Assembly (NCBI GenBank): GCA_022360095.1
Contig: JAKSDK010000668.1
Coordinates: 124,001-188,000, forward strand
Reading direction: 5' to 3'
DNA from: Phycisphaerales bacterium
GTDB lineage: Bacteria > Planctomycetota > Phycisphaerae > UBA1845 > UTPLA1
Length of the DNA stretch: 64,000 bases
Below, in pieces: positions 36,881-45,921 of this stretch. The notes beneath the pieces were generated by a model, which made no database searches, was not told where the DNA came from, and was given only the letters and a program-made list of their open reading frames with translations. The position numbers and the translations under genes are program-made. Each line of letters begins with the position of its first letter. The first letter of the stretch is position 1.

Positions 36881-36985
36881 ATGGACGTCAAAGACCTGAT
36901 TCTTCCGATTCGCGTTTCAGAATCGGAGGAAATCACGGGATTAGACCTTTCTCAACACGGCGAGATTGCCTGCACCGCCGCCTAG
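36881..36985 (+). CDS. 34-residue protein resembling the cytoplasmic C-terminal tail of AmtB
   Basis: A 34-codon frame begins at ATG 36881, two bases after the glutaminase stop, with AAGGAG 7 nt upstream, an excellent initiation signal. The sequence lines up along its length with the end of ammonium transporters. Its 'RVSESEEITGLDLSQHGE' corresponds to the AmtB C-terminal pattern 'RVPEEQEREGLDVNSHGE', and it keeps the DL, RV, GLD and HGE blocks plus the following Ala. In AmtB this tail transmits regulation and contacts the PII protein GlnK. Here it stands alone without any membrane part. It may be a decayed amt gene remnant or a functional free tail peptide; I cannot decide. The nitrogen-gene context favours a meaningful origin. 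Confidence 0.6.
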   Translation: MDVKDLILPIRVSESEEITGLDLSQHGEIACTAA

Positions 36986-37001
36986 GCGATGGGGCAACGG
37001 A

Positions 37002-37038
37002 GTTCCGGCACCGCGCTTCCCCCAAGGCGTGCCGGGAC
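37002..37038 (+). terminator. Hairpin after the nitrogen cluster
   Basis: GTTCCGGCAC (37002-37011) pairs with GTGCCGGGAC (37029-37038) with one G-T pair and a 17-nt loop. There is no T-run after it, so it may be a Rho-assisted stop or a processing structure. Confidence 0.4.
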
Positions 37039-37093
37039 TTCGCTCTCGTGTTATCCTATAGTACTGGGCTGCAGACTCTCGGAGACCACGACC

Positions 37094-37600
37094 ATGATAG
37101 CCAATCGCGAAACATGCCTGACAGACGAGGAACTCATCGACGCCTTTGAGACCACGACGTTGCCGCTCACCGAATGGACGCATCGAGCCCACGTTCGCGT
37201 CGCCTACATTTACCTGAAGAGACACCCGTTTGTCGAAGCTGTTGACCAAATTCGCATCGGCATCCAGCGGTACAACAAAGCTCACGGCATCCCGAGCACA
37301 CCGACAGGCGGTTATCATGAGACCGTGACAGTCGCGTTCACGACACTTGTTGCGTCGGGCCGATCCAGAAGCGAAACGATGGATTCGACATCCTTCCTCG
37401 CCTTGAATCCGGAGCTCCTGAACAAGGAAATACTCACGAAATATTACTCCAAAGGGCTGCTTTCATCCGCATCGGCGCGACGCTCATTCCTGGCCCCGGA
37501 TCTCAACCCCCTGCCGTCCGTCTACGGCGATGACGGTCGCAACGTGACAGACGACGGCCTGAATCGGTCTCCGATCACCAAAAAGAGCGGGAATGATTAG
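37094..37600 (+). CDS. Conserved hypothetical protein
   Basis: This 168-residue protein starts at ATG 37094 with GGAG 9 nt upstream. Residues 'TEWTHRAHVRVAYIYLKRHP' form a His-containing amphipathic helix, and 'GGYHETVTVAFTTLV' a second one. The rest is polar with no membrane segment or signal. The pattern WTHxAHxR looks conserved, but I cannot name the family. It might be an all-helical cytosolic protein. It follows the nitrogen cluster on the same strand after a hairpin and ~110 bp, so it is probably transcribed separately. Confidence 0.65.
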   Translation: MIANRETCLTDEELIDAFETTTLPLTEWTHRAHVRVAYIYLKRHPFVEAVDQIRIGIQRYNKAHGIPSTPTGGYHETVTVAFTTLVASGRSRSETMDSTSFLALNPELLNKEILTKYYSKGLLSSASARRSFLAPDLNPLPSVYGDDGRNVTDDGLNRSPITKKSGND

Positions 37601-37652
37601 AATCGTTTCGAAAGCATCATGAATGCCGGCCCTCTCGAGACCGGGCGACGCC

Positions 37653-38009
37653 CTACTTGGAATAGCGGGCCTGGTAGAGCTGTATTTGAAAATCGCCCGG
37701 AGCCTTAAAGTGCGTCACGAGTCCGTAGCCCATGTCGGTGATATCATCGACAAACTCGACGCCACGTCCCTTGAGTTCGTTGACGGTCTCGCGGATGTCG
37801 TCGCAGTAAAACGAGATATCAGGCGTTCCTGACGGGACCTCTCCGTTCTCATTCCTGGAGGGGTGACACCCCATGTCCGCCTCCGGCACTTTAAAGATCA
37901 ACCAGCCGTCGCCGATGTCCGTTCCGCTGAACCCAAGTTTGTCGCGCATAAACGCCCTGAGCGCTTCCGGCTCAGACGTGTAAAACATCGTGTGCACTCC
38001 CCGAATCAT
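37653..38009 (-). CDS. VOC superfamily protein (glyoxalase/bleomycin-resistance-like)
   Basis: This 118-residue protein has a good ribosome-binding site (AAGGAG, 6 nt spacing). The VOC fold shows in 'MIRGVHTMFYTSEPEALRAFM..KLGF' and the second half 'ISFYCDDIRETVNELKGRGVEFVDDI' ending 'KAPGDFQIQLYQAR'. His6 is a candidate metal ligand, while the final usual Glu is replaced by Gln111 or nearby. Substrate is unknown, and such single-domain proteins form dimers. No operon partner is evident. Confidence 0.85.
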   Translation of the reverse strand: MIRGVHTMFYTSEPEALRAFMRDKLGFSGTDIGDGWLIFKVPEADMGCHPSRNENGEVPSGTPDISFYCDDIRETVNELKGRGVEFVDDITDMGYGLVTHFKAPGDFQIQLYQARYSK

Positions 38010-38245
38010 ATTGGACTCCTTGACCCTGTTTCTCTAATCGAATGACCATCACCCCGCCGTCGTCAGGGCACTTCGTCAATTTACGATGTGGACCATATCG
38101 ATGTAAAGTAGGCACTAATTAGTAACCAGGTTTCCCGGAGGATACTCATCAAGCATCGCCGCCCAGGGTCGTCGCAAGAGCGCGCTCATTGGCCATCGGC
38201 CGAACGCCTGCAGTCTCCTATCGATCCCCGTTCGGCCCATCGGGC

Positions 38246-39154
38246 CTACGGATCTCGCGAGCGTTTCGAATGTTTTTCGGTCGCCTTAAGTATCGTCTCT
38301 CTGACCAGGGGATGTGCGTCGTCTTGAAGAGATTCGAGGACCTGCGGCCGCGCCAGTTCGGGATGGCGTCTGAGGATTTCGGCGACGTACATCCTCACCC
38401 ACCAGCGTTCGTGTTGCGCAAGCAAACGCAACTGCCGGATCACGGCCGGCTCAACCGCCTTGGGTCCAAGAAATCCGTGCCGGCGTTTCCAGAACAGATC
38501 GGCGACCACATGTTCCGCCCAAAGGATGAGTTTCATTTCGTCCGGATCGCGTAGCTGGTAACCGCGCATAATGGCTAGAAGCGCCGTGCCCGGGTCCGAT
38601 TCATACATATGCCGGACCAACGAATCCGACGGCTCCCCGCCTGTCCGGATCTTGGCTTCAATAAAAGAGCGATATGCGGAAAAGTCCGGCGGCCGGGAGG
38701 CCGACCGTTCTTCGTAACCTTGCAAGAGGCTGCGTGTCATTTCCCGAACGGACGCATCGCGATCATCGAGATGCGGAATCAAGGCAAAAACAGAGGTCTG
38801 CTTGGGCACGTCATGATGATCCAAGACCCTGCCGACGACGCTGCTCGCCTTCACTTTTTCATCGCTCGTCGCATAATACCAGAGGAGCTGCCCGATCATA
38901 TGATCGTGACGACCGACGCTGAGATCCTGAATTCGATTCAGCCGCTCGTTACGCTGTTCGTTGTTCTCCGTCTCCGAGACGTCCCGAAGCGCTGATTGAA
39001 AAGCGACATCGGGGCGTATCTGCCCGTCGGCTTTCGATATTTCCTCTGAAGCGGAAGCCGGAACCACAATGACGCCAATTGTCGCCACGGCGCGCAACGT
39101 GGTGTTGAATCGAAAACGAAAATGCCGATAAGTTGACCCAATCACCTGACTCAT
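38246..39154 (-). CDS. Exported helical-repeat (HEAT-like) hypothetical protein
   Basis: This protein of about 302 residues is read from the ATG at 39154, with TGAGGG upstream. An in-frame GTG at 39169 is less likely. A hydrophobic segment ending 'PASASEE' looks like a signal peptide. The rest consists of amphipathic helices, among them 'VFALIPHLDDRDASVREMTRSLLQGY' and 'WWVRMYVAEILRRHPELARPQVLESLQDDAHPLVRETIL' in outline, the spacing of HEAT repeats. No catalytic motif is visible. It follows the secreted hydrolase gene by 17 bp on the same strand, so the two may be co-transcribed. Confidence 0.65.
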   Translation of the reverse strand: MSQVIGSTYRHFRFRFNTTLRAVATIGVIVVPASASEEISKADGQIRPDVAFQSALRDVSETENNEQRNERLNRIQDLSVGRHDHMIGQLLWYYATSDEKVKASSVVGRVLDHHDVPKQTSVFALIPHLDDRDASVREMTRSLLQGYEERSASRPPDFSAYRSFIEAKIRTGGEPSDSLVRHMYESDPGTALLAIMRGYQLRDPDEMKLILWAEHVVADLFWKRRHGFLGPKAVEPAVIRQLRLLAQHERWWVRMYVAEILRRHPELARPQVLESLQDDAHPLVRETILKATEKHSKRSRDP

Positions 39155-39171
39155 ATGACAAACCCTCACTA

Positions 39172-40611
39172 TTACGGGGTCACGTTGGACACCAGATTTG
39201 TCTCGATAAAATCCCGGACCTGCACGAAGTCATCGACCTCAAAATGCGTCGCCCCCGCTCCCCAGGGCGTCACCTCGACATTCAAACCGGTAGGCGACGG
39301 TTCGGAGTTGGGAACCGGACCTCCATCCAGGAAAAAATCCGCGAAACTACCGTTCTGGTAGTGATTCGCGTGGTAGCCGCTACTCGGTGGACGGCGCAGC
39401 TCCTGAGAAATATCGACATCTGAATCATTTTCCACCGCATCGGCGTACGAAGTGAAGCGTATTTCAAACCTGCCGATCCCGGCTCGATCAGCGTCGAGCC
39501 GATCCGCGAGGTCATAGGTCGAGCCGCCGCCATGGCTATAGCCGAAGATTCCGACCTCATCGACAAGCCGGTGCCGAATCGCATTGACGACCTCGTCGAA
39601 GACCGGGCCCGATCCATCCGGGGCGACATCATCCTCATCATGCAGATGAACGTCAAAACCCTGATCATAAAGGCCCACGGCCACGACAAAAGTCCCATGG
39701 TTCAAGTCGACCGGAACGGACGGGACCTGACCTTCACCGCCCAATGCCATGACAATACCAACGAATGAATGAAAACGGAGCACGTCCAATGAAGCAGCAA
39801 CCGTGGACGGTTCAAGCACCAAGTCCGCGGTCCCATGCATGGGGACCGCCCACTCAACCCACACTGTTGTCATTGTTTCGCCGGGACCGAACGGAACGGA
39901 AGACGTCTTGTCGTTCAGAAAAGGAATCTCGGTGCCGACGTCCTTCGTCCGCGTCGTCCAGACCTTGAGATGGCCGTGGCTTCTCCTTAGTGCGACCTCG
40001 GCGCCCGGTTGATCGATGGCCAGAGTGACCTCGATCAAGTCGTCCTCTCCCATAGGATCGTCGTCACTCGGAGCGTTGATGCGAATCCCGGGGCCTTGAG
40101 TGCTGCTCTCCTCATCGAAGTCCGAAACCGCAGTTCTTGCAAAGGGAAAATATCCCGCTCCGTGTTGTGGACGGTATGCGGTCATATCGCCGGTAATACA
40201 GGGGTCCGGATCGCATGAACTGCCTGGACCAAACCAGCCGCCCTGACATTCCGCCTCGTTCGCCAGGAAACACGCCGTGGATGGTTCGCAACAAGCGCCC
40301 GTTTCCGGCGGAACCAACAAGCAATCGAGAAGCGGCTGCATGTCCTGGCCATTGACTTCGCCGTCGTTGTCGAAATCACCACGGCACGGCGAACAGCCCG
40401 GCTGATCGCCGAGCAATGCGTCTACGAAGGCCGCGATATCGAGTTCATCGATCAAGGAATCGCAATTGGCGTCGCACGGTTCGCAGGATATGCCTCGATC
40501 ATCAACCGGGGGTCCGTGCTGCGCGCTTGCATCCTCGGCAACGTGGAACAACAACAGCACTCCGATGCTGAGAATGAAGCGCACTGCGGAATCTCTAAGC
40601 CTAAAACGCAT
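39172..40611 (-). CDS. Secreted alpha/beta-hydrolase-like protein with dockerin-like and GACC modules
   Basis: This 479-residue protein is read from ATG 40611 (AGGA upstream), which starts a signal peptide. After it come two EF-hand-like dockerin units ('CDANCDSLIDELDIAAFVDALLG', 'GDFDNDGEVNGQDMQPLLDCLL'). One GACC cysteine module follows ('GACCEPSTACFLANEAEC'). The C-terminal ~230 residues contain the nucleophile elbow GYSHGGGS and downstream Asp and His candidates ('GATHFEVDDF'), which suggest an esterase or lipase. The middle segment is a beta-rich domain. Exported calcium-dependent assembly is inferred from the dockerin units. The substrate is unknown. Confidence 0.8.
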   Translation of the reverse strand: MRFRLRDSAVRFILSIGVLLLFHVAEDASAQHGPPVDDRGISCEPCDANCDSLIDELDIAAFVDALLGDQPGCSPCRGDFDNDGEVNGQDMQPLLDCLLVPPETGACCEPSTACFLANEAECQGGWFGPGSSCDPDPCITGDMTAYRPQHGAGYFPFARTAVSDFDEESSTQGPGIRINAPSDDDPMGEDDLIEVTLAIDQPGAEVALRRSHGHLKVWTTRTKDVGTEIPFLNDKTSSVPFGPGETMTTVWVEWAVPMHGTADLVLEPSTVAASLDVLRFHSFVGIVMALGGEGQVPSVPVDLNHGTFVVAVGLYDQGFDVHLHDEDDVAPDGSGPVFDEVVNAIRHRLVDEVGIFGYSHGGGSTYDLADRLDADRAGIGRFEIRFTSYADAVENDSDVDISQELRRPPSSGYHANHYQNGSFADFFLDGGPVPNSEPSPTGLNVEVTPWGAGATHFEVDDFVQVRDFIETNLVSNVTP

Positions 40612-40746
40612 CCAACTTATCCTAACTGCGTCGCCATTCACGAGGGCACGATGCCCGTGAGACGCTGCCGCTATAGTAGAGCGAATCATGCGTGGCCGAT
40701 CAAGGATGCATCTCCTTCGAACCTCTGTATCCTCGCTTCCCGTGCG

Positions 40747-41217
40747 TCATTCCAAAAGGGGTTTCGCCGAACCGACCATCTTCGTCCCATCCGGTTTTTC
40801 GATCTCAATCCACCACATGACATTCGCGGGCAACGGCACCGGCGCCGTTGCATGGATGTCATAATCGTCGTGGGAAGGAGCGTATTGGCCCTTGCTGACC
40901 ACCGACTTGAGCCGATCTTCGATTCCAATCCACGCACGCACGATGCTTTGACCATTGTCGTTGTAGGGGAGCTTCACAACCAGATGGCCTTCCTTGCCGG
41001 CTTTGACCTTTCCGTGTCCTTGGGCGAGTTCTATTTTCATGCCGTCGATGGTCACCGTTCCCAACGGAGCTTCCGCGTGGGCATGGTCGGCGCCACTCTG
41101 CTCGGATGCCGTTTCTTTCCCGGATTCCGCCGGTTTCTCCTTTTCCGTTTTTTGGCAACCCGTAAGAAACGGGATGAGTACGCAGACCAAAATAACAATT
41201 CCGATTGTACGATTCAT
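40747..41217 (-). CDS. Small lipoprotein at the end of the metal-efflux operon
   Basis: This 156-residue protein is read from ATG 41217 (AAGGAG 7 nt upstream). The signal ends in the lipobox LTGC. A Glu/Lys/Ser linker and 'HAHAEAP' follow, then a ~100-residue beta-rich domain ('LGTVTIDGMKIELAQGHGKVKAGKEGHLVVKL' in outline). It starts 4 bp after the RND pump stop. Related small lipoproteins are known near heavy-metal efflux genes, but I cannot name the family. A metal-binding or accessory role is inferred from histidines and operon position. Confidence 0.75.
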   Translation of the reverse strand: MNRTIGIVILVCVLIPFLTGCQKTEKEKPAESGKETASEQSGADHAHAEAPLGTVTIDGMKIELAQGHGKVKAGKEGHLVVKLPYNDNGQSIVRAWIGIEDRLKSVVSKGQYAPSHDDYDIHATAPVPLPANVMWWIEIEKPDGTKMVGSAKPLLE

Positions 41218-41221
41218 CTTA

Positions 41222-44200
41222 CTACTCCTTATTATCGTTTTCTTCTTCAACAAGAGACCCTTGTTTAACCGTCTTGAAGCCGTCACGCGGGACGCGATGT
41301 ATGGCCGCGTATCCCGCAGGGACGACCACGAGATTCAGAAACGTCGATGACAAAAGACCACCGAGGATCACGACCGACAACGGAGCGAGGATCTCGTTGC
41401 CGGGCGTATCGCCTTTTAGGACGATGGGAATCAGCGCCAAGGCCGTCGTCAACGCCGTCATCAGGATCGGCACGAGCCGTTCCTGTGAGCCGCGGATGAT
41501 TGCTTCGTAAATCGGCGTTCCTTCTTCCATCAGATGCTTGTAATGATTCACCAAAAGGATGCCGTTTCGTACGGCGATTCCGAACAGCGAGATGAACCCC
41601 ACTAGACTGGCAATTGAGATTACGGGCGCCGTGAAGACGCCGATTCCAAAAAGGCCGAGCGTGTTGCGGAGGATGCTCGGCGATTCCGTCAGGTAGATCG
41701 CGAGAATGCCGCCGATCAAGGCCAGCGGAAGGTTAAGGAGCACGAGCAGCGATACGCGAATTGAACCGACCGCGACGTTAAGCAAGACCAGCATCACCAG
41801 CACAATGACGCCGCTGAATAACCAGATCGTACGACTGGCTGATTGCTGGGCTTCGAACTGGCCGCCGTACTTTACCGTGTAACCATGCTTACGCACGATC
41901 GGATCTACTCGCCGGCGAACCTGCTCCACGAGATGTCCGAGATTCGAGCCCGACGCCACGTTCAACGAGACGACTGCTTTCCGCTGTGCGTTCTCGCGTG
42001 CGATGAGGTTGGACGCCATCTCGGGTCCGATGTCTGCGACCTCCTCGAGACGGACATGGGCGCCGCCACGGCCTCGCAAGACAAGATTGCGAAGGTCGCG
42101 TACGCTGTCGCGCTCGTAATCCGCGAGCCGCACGGTCAGTGCAAGGCGTTTGACACCCTCGTTGACTTCGGCGACCTCGACTCCGAAGATCGCGTTTCGA
42201 ACCTGCCGGGCCGCCGAGGCTGGAGACAGTCCATAGGCCGCCAGGTCGTGCGGCCGGTATTCGACCGGCAACGATTGAATCATCACTTCGCGATTGGCGG
42301 CAACATCACGGGCCTCGGGCAGAGGCTTGAGAACACTTTCGATCTCTTTGGCGATGGTTCGAAGCACACCCAGGTCATCTCCATAAACGCTGATCGCAAT
42401 GGCCGCGGGCGTCCCCGAGAGAATGTGACTCAGGCGATGTTCGATCGGCTGGCCCACGTTCGTCGTGATGCCGGGGACTTGTTCCAATACCTTGGTGATC
42501 TCTCGGCGCACTTCATCCTTGCGATACCCCTTCGCCACGGTGACGTCAATTTCGGAATTGCTCACGGGCTCCGCGTGCTCATCACGTTCAGCCCGACCCG
42601 TGCGTCGCGTCACGCTCTTGACGCCTTCGATTTTGAGCAACCGCCTCTCGATCGAGGAGGCCATCCGATCGCTCGCCTTTAGCGACGTACCAGGCGGTGC
42701 AAACAGGCCGACGGTAAACGTTCCCTCGTTGAACTCCGGCAGGAAGGAGGTTCCAAACGTCGATCCCAACCAAAGCGTCAGCGCAGTTGCAACCGCTGCC
42801 CCGCCGAGAACGGACCACCGTAAACGAAGCGCCAACCGTAGCGCCGGCTCGTAAAGATTCTTCAATCTGCGAACCACGAAGCTGTCGTTTGATTTCTGCC
42901 CATTTGGCGTGGCGCGGAGCAGGAAACGACACATCGCCGGGGTCACGGTCAGCGCAACCACGAGTGAGCCCAGAATTGAAATGACAAACGCAATTCCAAG
43001 GGGCCTGAAGAATCGCCCTTCAATGCCTTCCAGAAACATCAGTGGCACGAATACGATGGCGATGATAACCGTTGCAAAAACCATGGCGGGGCGGATTTCG
43101 TTGCTTGCATCGAAGATGGTTTGAAGCTTCGGCCTCCGCTCGCCCTCAGGCCTTGCCGCATTGAGCTTGAGACGACGGAACACGTTTTCCACATCAATGA
43201 CGGCATCGTCCACAAGACTGCCCACGGCAATCGCAAAACCGCCCAGTGTCATGACGTTGATCGTCATGCCAAACTGATTCAGGGCGAGTAAACCAATCGC
43301 CAACGACAGAGGAATCGCCGCCAACGTAATCACAGTCGTGCGAGCGTTTAACAAGAAGAGAATCAGAATGACTGAAACGATGACGGCTGCATCGCGTAAC
43401 GCATGCAGCACGTTGTCAACGGAAAGCTGAATGAAATCCGCCTGTCGAAAAATATGCCGGTTGACATGAACACCGGGCGGCAGCGTCGGCGTCAGCGCAT
43501 CCAGGACCGTGTCGATCTGCTCGGTAATGATCAGGGTATTCGTACCGGGAGACTTCTGTATCGTCATCACGACGGCAGGCTTGCCGCCATCGGCGCCGGT
43601 TCCTCGCTTCAACGCCGGTCCCAATCGAACATCCGCAACCTGACCGATCGTCACCGGCGCGCCATCGTGATATTTCATCACGGAACCGGCGATGTCTGCC
43701 ACGGATCGCACACGCCCGCTTTGCCGAATCGGCATCTCCAACGAATCGACATCCGGAAGGTAGCCCGCACTGAGTGTGCTGTGCGACTCGCCTGCGGCCT
43801 TGACCACATCGGCCGGCGTAAGGTCGTAGAGTCTCAACTTTTCCTGCTCAATGAGCACCTGGTATTCCGGAAGCTCGCCGCCGATCACGGAAACCTGCGC
43901 GACGCCGGGAATGGCCAGAAGCCTGTTGCGCAAGTCGAACTCGGCATACGCACGCAGGTCGAGGTCGCTGAAATTTCCGTCCGGCGCAGACACGGCGAGC
44001 AACATGATCTCGCCCGTGATCGACGTGATCGGCGTCATCTCCGCATGCGCGTCAGCGGGCAGATCCTCGCGCACGGCATCAAGCCGTTCGGATACGAGCT
44101 GTCGTGCCCGATAGATATCCATGTCCCAATCAAACTCGACATAGGCAATCGACAAGCCGATCGCGCTGGAGGTACGCACCCGACGAACACCCGGTATCCC

Positions 44201-44425
44201 GTTGACTGAAGTCTCTATTCGAAAGCTGACGTACTGCTCCACCTCGTCGGCGGCCAGGCCGGGCGCTTCGGTCATGACGACGACCGTCGGGGCGTTCAGC
44301 TCCGGAAACACATCGACGGGCGTCCGTGGAAGCTGGTAACCCGCGAAGACAAGCAGCACACCCGCCAGAACAAGGACAAGCGAAGCGTTGTCGAGCGAGA
44401 AGCGTATAAGTCGTTTCAGCATCAT
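41222..44425 (-). CDS. Heavy-metal efflux RND transporter (CzcA/CusA type)
   Basis: This 1067-residue inner-membrane pump of the HME-RND family has twelve predicted membrane helices. Two large periplasmic loops lie after helices 1 and 7. Markers are 'TPVDVFPELNAPTVVVMTEAPGLAADEVEQ' in outline, 'GFAIAVGSLVDDAVIDVENVFRRLKLN' (helix 4 acidic residues) and 'LVGFISLFGIAVRNGILLVNHYKHL', all typical of the family. It exports divalent or monovalent metal cations using proton flow. The exact ion cannot be fixed from sequence. GAGGAG precedes the ATG. Order: histidine-rich protein, adaptor, pump, lipoprotein. No outer-membrane factor is encoded nearby. Confidence 0.95.
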   Translation of the reverse strand: MMLKRLIRFSLDNASLVLVLAGVLLVFAGYQLPRTPVDVFPELNAPTVVVMTEAPGLAADEVEQYVSFRIETSVNGIPGVRRVRTSSAIGLSIAYVEFDWDMDIYRARQLVSERLDAVREDLPADAHAEMTPITSITGEIMLLAVSAPDGNFSDLDLRAYAEFDLRNRLLAIPGVAQVSVIGGELPEYQVLIEQEKLRLYDLTPADVVKAAGESHSTLSAGYLPDVDSLEMPIRQSGRVRSVADIAGSVMKYHDGAPVTIGQVADVRLGPALKRGTGADGGKPAVVMTIQKSPGTNTLIITEQIDTVLDALTPTLPPGVHVNRHIFRQADFIQLSVDNVLHALRDAAVIVSVILILFLLNARTTVITLAAIPLSLAIGLLALNQFGMTINVMTLGGFAIAVGSLVDDAVIDVENVFRRLKLNAARPEGERRPKLQTIFDASNEIRPAMVFATVIIAIVFVPLMFLEGIEGRFFRPLGIAFVISILGSLVVALTVTPAMCRFLLRATPNGQKSNDSFVVRRLKNLYEPALRLALRLRWSVLGGAAVATALTLWLGSTFGTSFLPEFNEGTFTVGLFAPPGTSLKASDRMASSIERRLLKIEGVKSVTRRTGRAERDEHAEPVSNSEIDVTVAKGYRKDEVRREITKVLEQVPGITTNVGQPIEHRLSHILSGTPAAIAISVYGDDLGVLRTIAKEIESVLKPLPEARDVAANREVMIQSLPVEYRPHDLAAYGLSPASAARQVRNAIFGVEVAEVNEGVKRLALTVRLADYERDSVRDLRNLVLRGRGGAHVRLEEVADIGPEMASNLIARENAQRKAVVSLNVASGSNLGHLVEQVRRRVDPIVRKHGYTVKYGGQFEAQQSASRTIWLFSGVIVLVMLVLLNVAVGSIRVSLLVLLNLPLALIGGILAIYLTESPSILRNTLGLFGIGVFTAPVISIASLVGFISLFGIAVRNGILLVNHYKHLMEEGTPIYEAIIRGSQERLVPILMTALTTALALIPIVLKGDTPGNEILAPLSVVILGGLLSSTFLNLVVVPAGYAAIHRVPRDGFKTVKQGSLVEEENDNKE

Positions 44426-44436
44426 TCGCTCCTCAT

Positions 44437-45846
44437 TCAGTGTTCACCGTGAAATGATCCGTCGGCGTGGAAGTGTCCGCCCTTTTGGGTCGTACCGCTC
44501 CGGGCCGTCGCCAGCTTGAGTTCGTACGCTCCTTCCAGGACGACTTCATCGCCCAGTCCCAGCCCGCTCTTGATCACGACCCAGCGCCCGTCATCGACGC
44601 CCATGTCAGCCTCCGTGCGAATCGCCTTGTTCGGATCGGCGGGATCGCGCCGAAAGAAGATGTGCGTAATGCCGTCCTTGACAACGGCTGACCGAGGAAT
44701 AGCGAGCATCTTGCCGCCGGACGACTCGACCACAACTTCGAGGAACGCCGAGACACCGGCCCGCATCCATGGTTTCCGTTCATTCGGAGTGGCGACGAGG
44801 GTGATCGTCCGTTCGTCGGGATGGGCTTCGAGCCCGATGGTCAGGGCCGCGTGCACTCCGTCGCCAATGTCCGTCCCCGAGGTTTGCGGGGGAACGATGT
44901 AGGCCGATGCGTTGGCCGAGAACTTCGGCAGATCACTCTGCAATCCCATCGCGCGAAATCGGATAATTTCCGGTTGGACCGTCGTAAGCACCAGGCTGAT
45001 CTCCGCGGCCCACGACCCGTTGGTTAATCCGATCGATTCGACGACGCCGGGCGCGCTCGCGCGCACCTCAACCAACCTGACCTCGCGCCATCGTGCGTGG
45101 CCTGATGAAACGTCGATGGCGACCAATTCATCCGTCGGCGCCCCCAACAGCGAACCCGCATTCATGAGCAGAAGCTCAAAGCGCTCGTGGGCCGCGTTCC
45201 TGTCCGACTCCACCTTGACCTTTTGCGACTGCAGTTCCGCTTCTCTTTCCAGCACTTTGGCCAATTCCGCACGCGTGTTGGCCAGCAAGGTCCGGGTCTG
45301 CGCAAACTCTTCATCGGTCACCACCCCGCTGCCGCGAGATTGTTCCAACTGTTGCACGCGCTCCGTCCAAATCTCAACGGCCTTTTTCAGTTCGTCATGG
45401 TGACGTTCATGCGCCGCCATGAGTGGCCCAAAGCTCTTCAGGCGCGCCTTCGCCTGTAGAAGCTGTGATTCCGTGTCATTGAGCCGCTCCTGCAATTGGC
45501 GCCACTGTGGCGAATCAAGCGTAAATAGAAGCGTTCCGGGTTTGATGCGCTCGTACTGCGCAACGTGCAGCTCCACGCGCCCGCCGAGCATCGCACGATA
45601 CTCACGCCGCGCCTGAGGCGCCGGCTCGAATCGTCCCGGCGCGCGTATCGTCCGCCCGACGTCCCTCGCTTCAACCTTGACGAACTTGATGCCAAGGTTG
45701 CTCCGCACGGTTGGTGAAATATCAACGCGATTTGTCTCCGACGACTTCGTGCCTGAAGGCGCAGGTCGGTCACTCGGCTCCTTCTCGCAACCGGTCAGAC
45801 AAATCAATGCGAACACGACAGCGCATCGCAATTTTGAGACTTGCAA
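44437..45846 (-). CDS. RND efflux periplasmic adaptor (CzcB/CusB type) lipoprotein
   Basis: This 469-residue protein is read from a TTG start at 45846 (GGAG 8 nt upstream). A lipoprotein signal ends at LTGC. The adaptor pattern is present: 'GRFEPAPQARREYRAMLGGRVELHVAQYERIKPGTLLFTLDSPQWRQ' in outline, a long coiled coil (~115-230) and a beta-barrel-like end. The last residues are histidine-rich (HFHADGSFHGEH), suggesting metal binding. It links the pump to the outside or to an outer-membrane channel, and no such channel gene is seen here. It ends 11 bp before the pump gene. Confidence 0.92.
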   Translation of the reverse strand: MQVSKLRCAVVFALICLTGCEKEPSDRPAPSGTKSSETNRVDISPTVRSNLGIKFVKVEARDVGRTIRAPGRFEPAPQARREYRAMLGGRVELHVAQYERIKPGTLLFTLDSPQWRQLQERLNDTESQLLQAKARLKSFGPLMAAHERHHDELKKAVEIWTERVQQLEQSRGSGVVTDEEFAQTRTLLANTRAELAKVLEREAELQSQKVKVESDRNAAHERFELLLMNAGSLLGAPTDELVAIDVSSGHARWREVRLVEVRASAPGVVESIGLTNGSWAAEISLVLTTVQPEIIRFRAMGLQSDLPKFSANASAYIVPPQTSGTDIGDGVHAALTIGLEAHPDERTITLVATPNERKPWMRAGVSAFLEVVVESSGGKMLAIPRSAVVKDGITHIFFRRDPADPNKAIRTEADMGVDDGRWVVIKSGLGLGDEVVLEGAYELKLATARSGTTQKGGHFHADGSFHGEH

Positions 45847-45921
45847 GATAAGTTCTCCGAACTGTTATGTGGCTGATCATGCCGCGCGCACGCGGACATA
45901 CAACGGAAGCATGGCCGTTGA

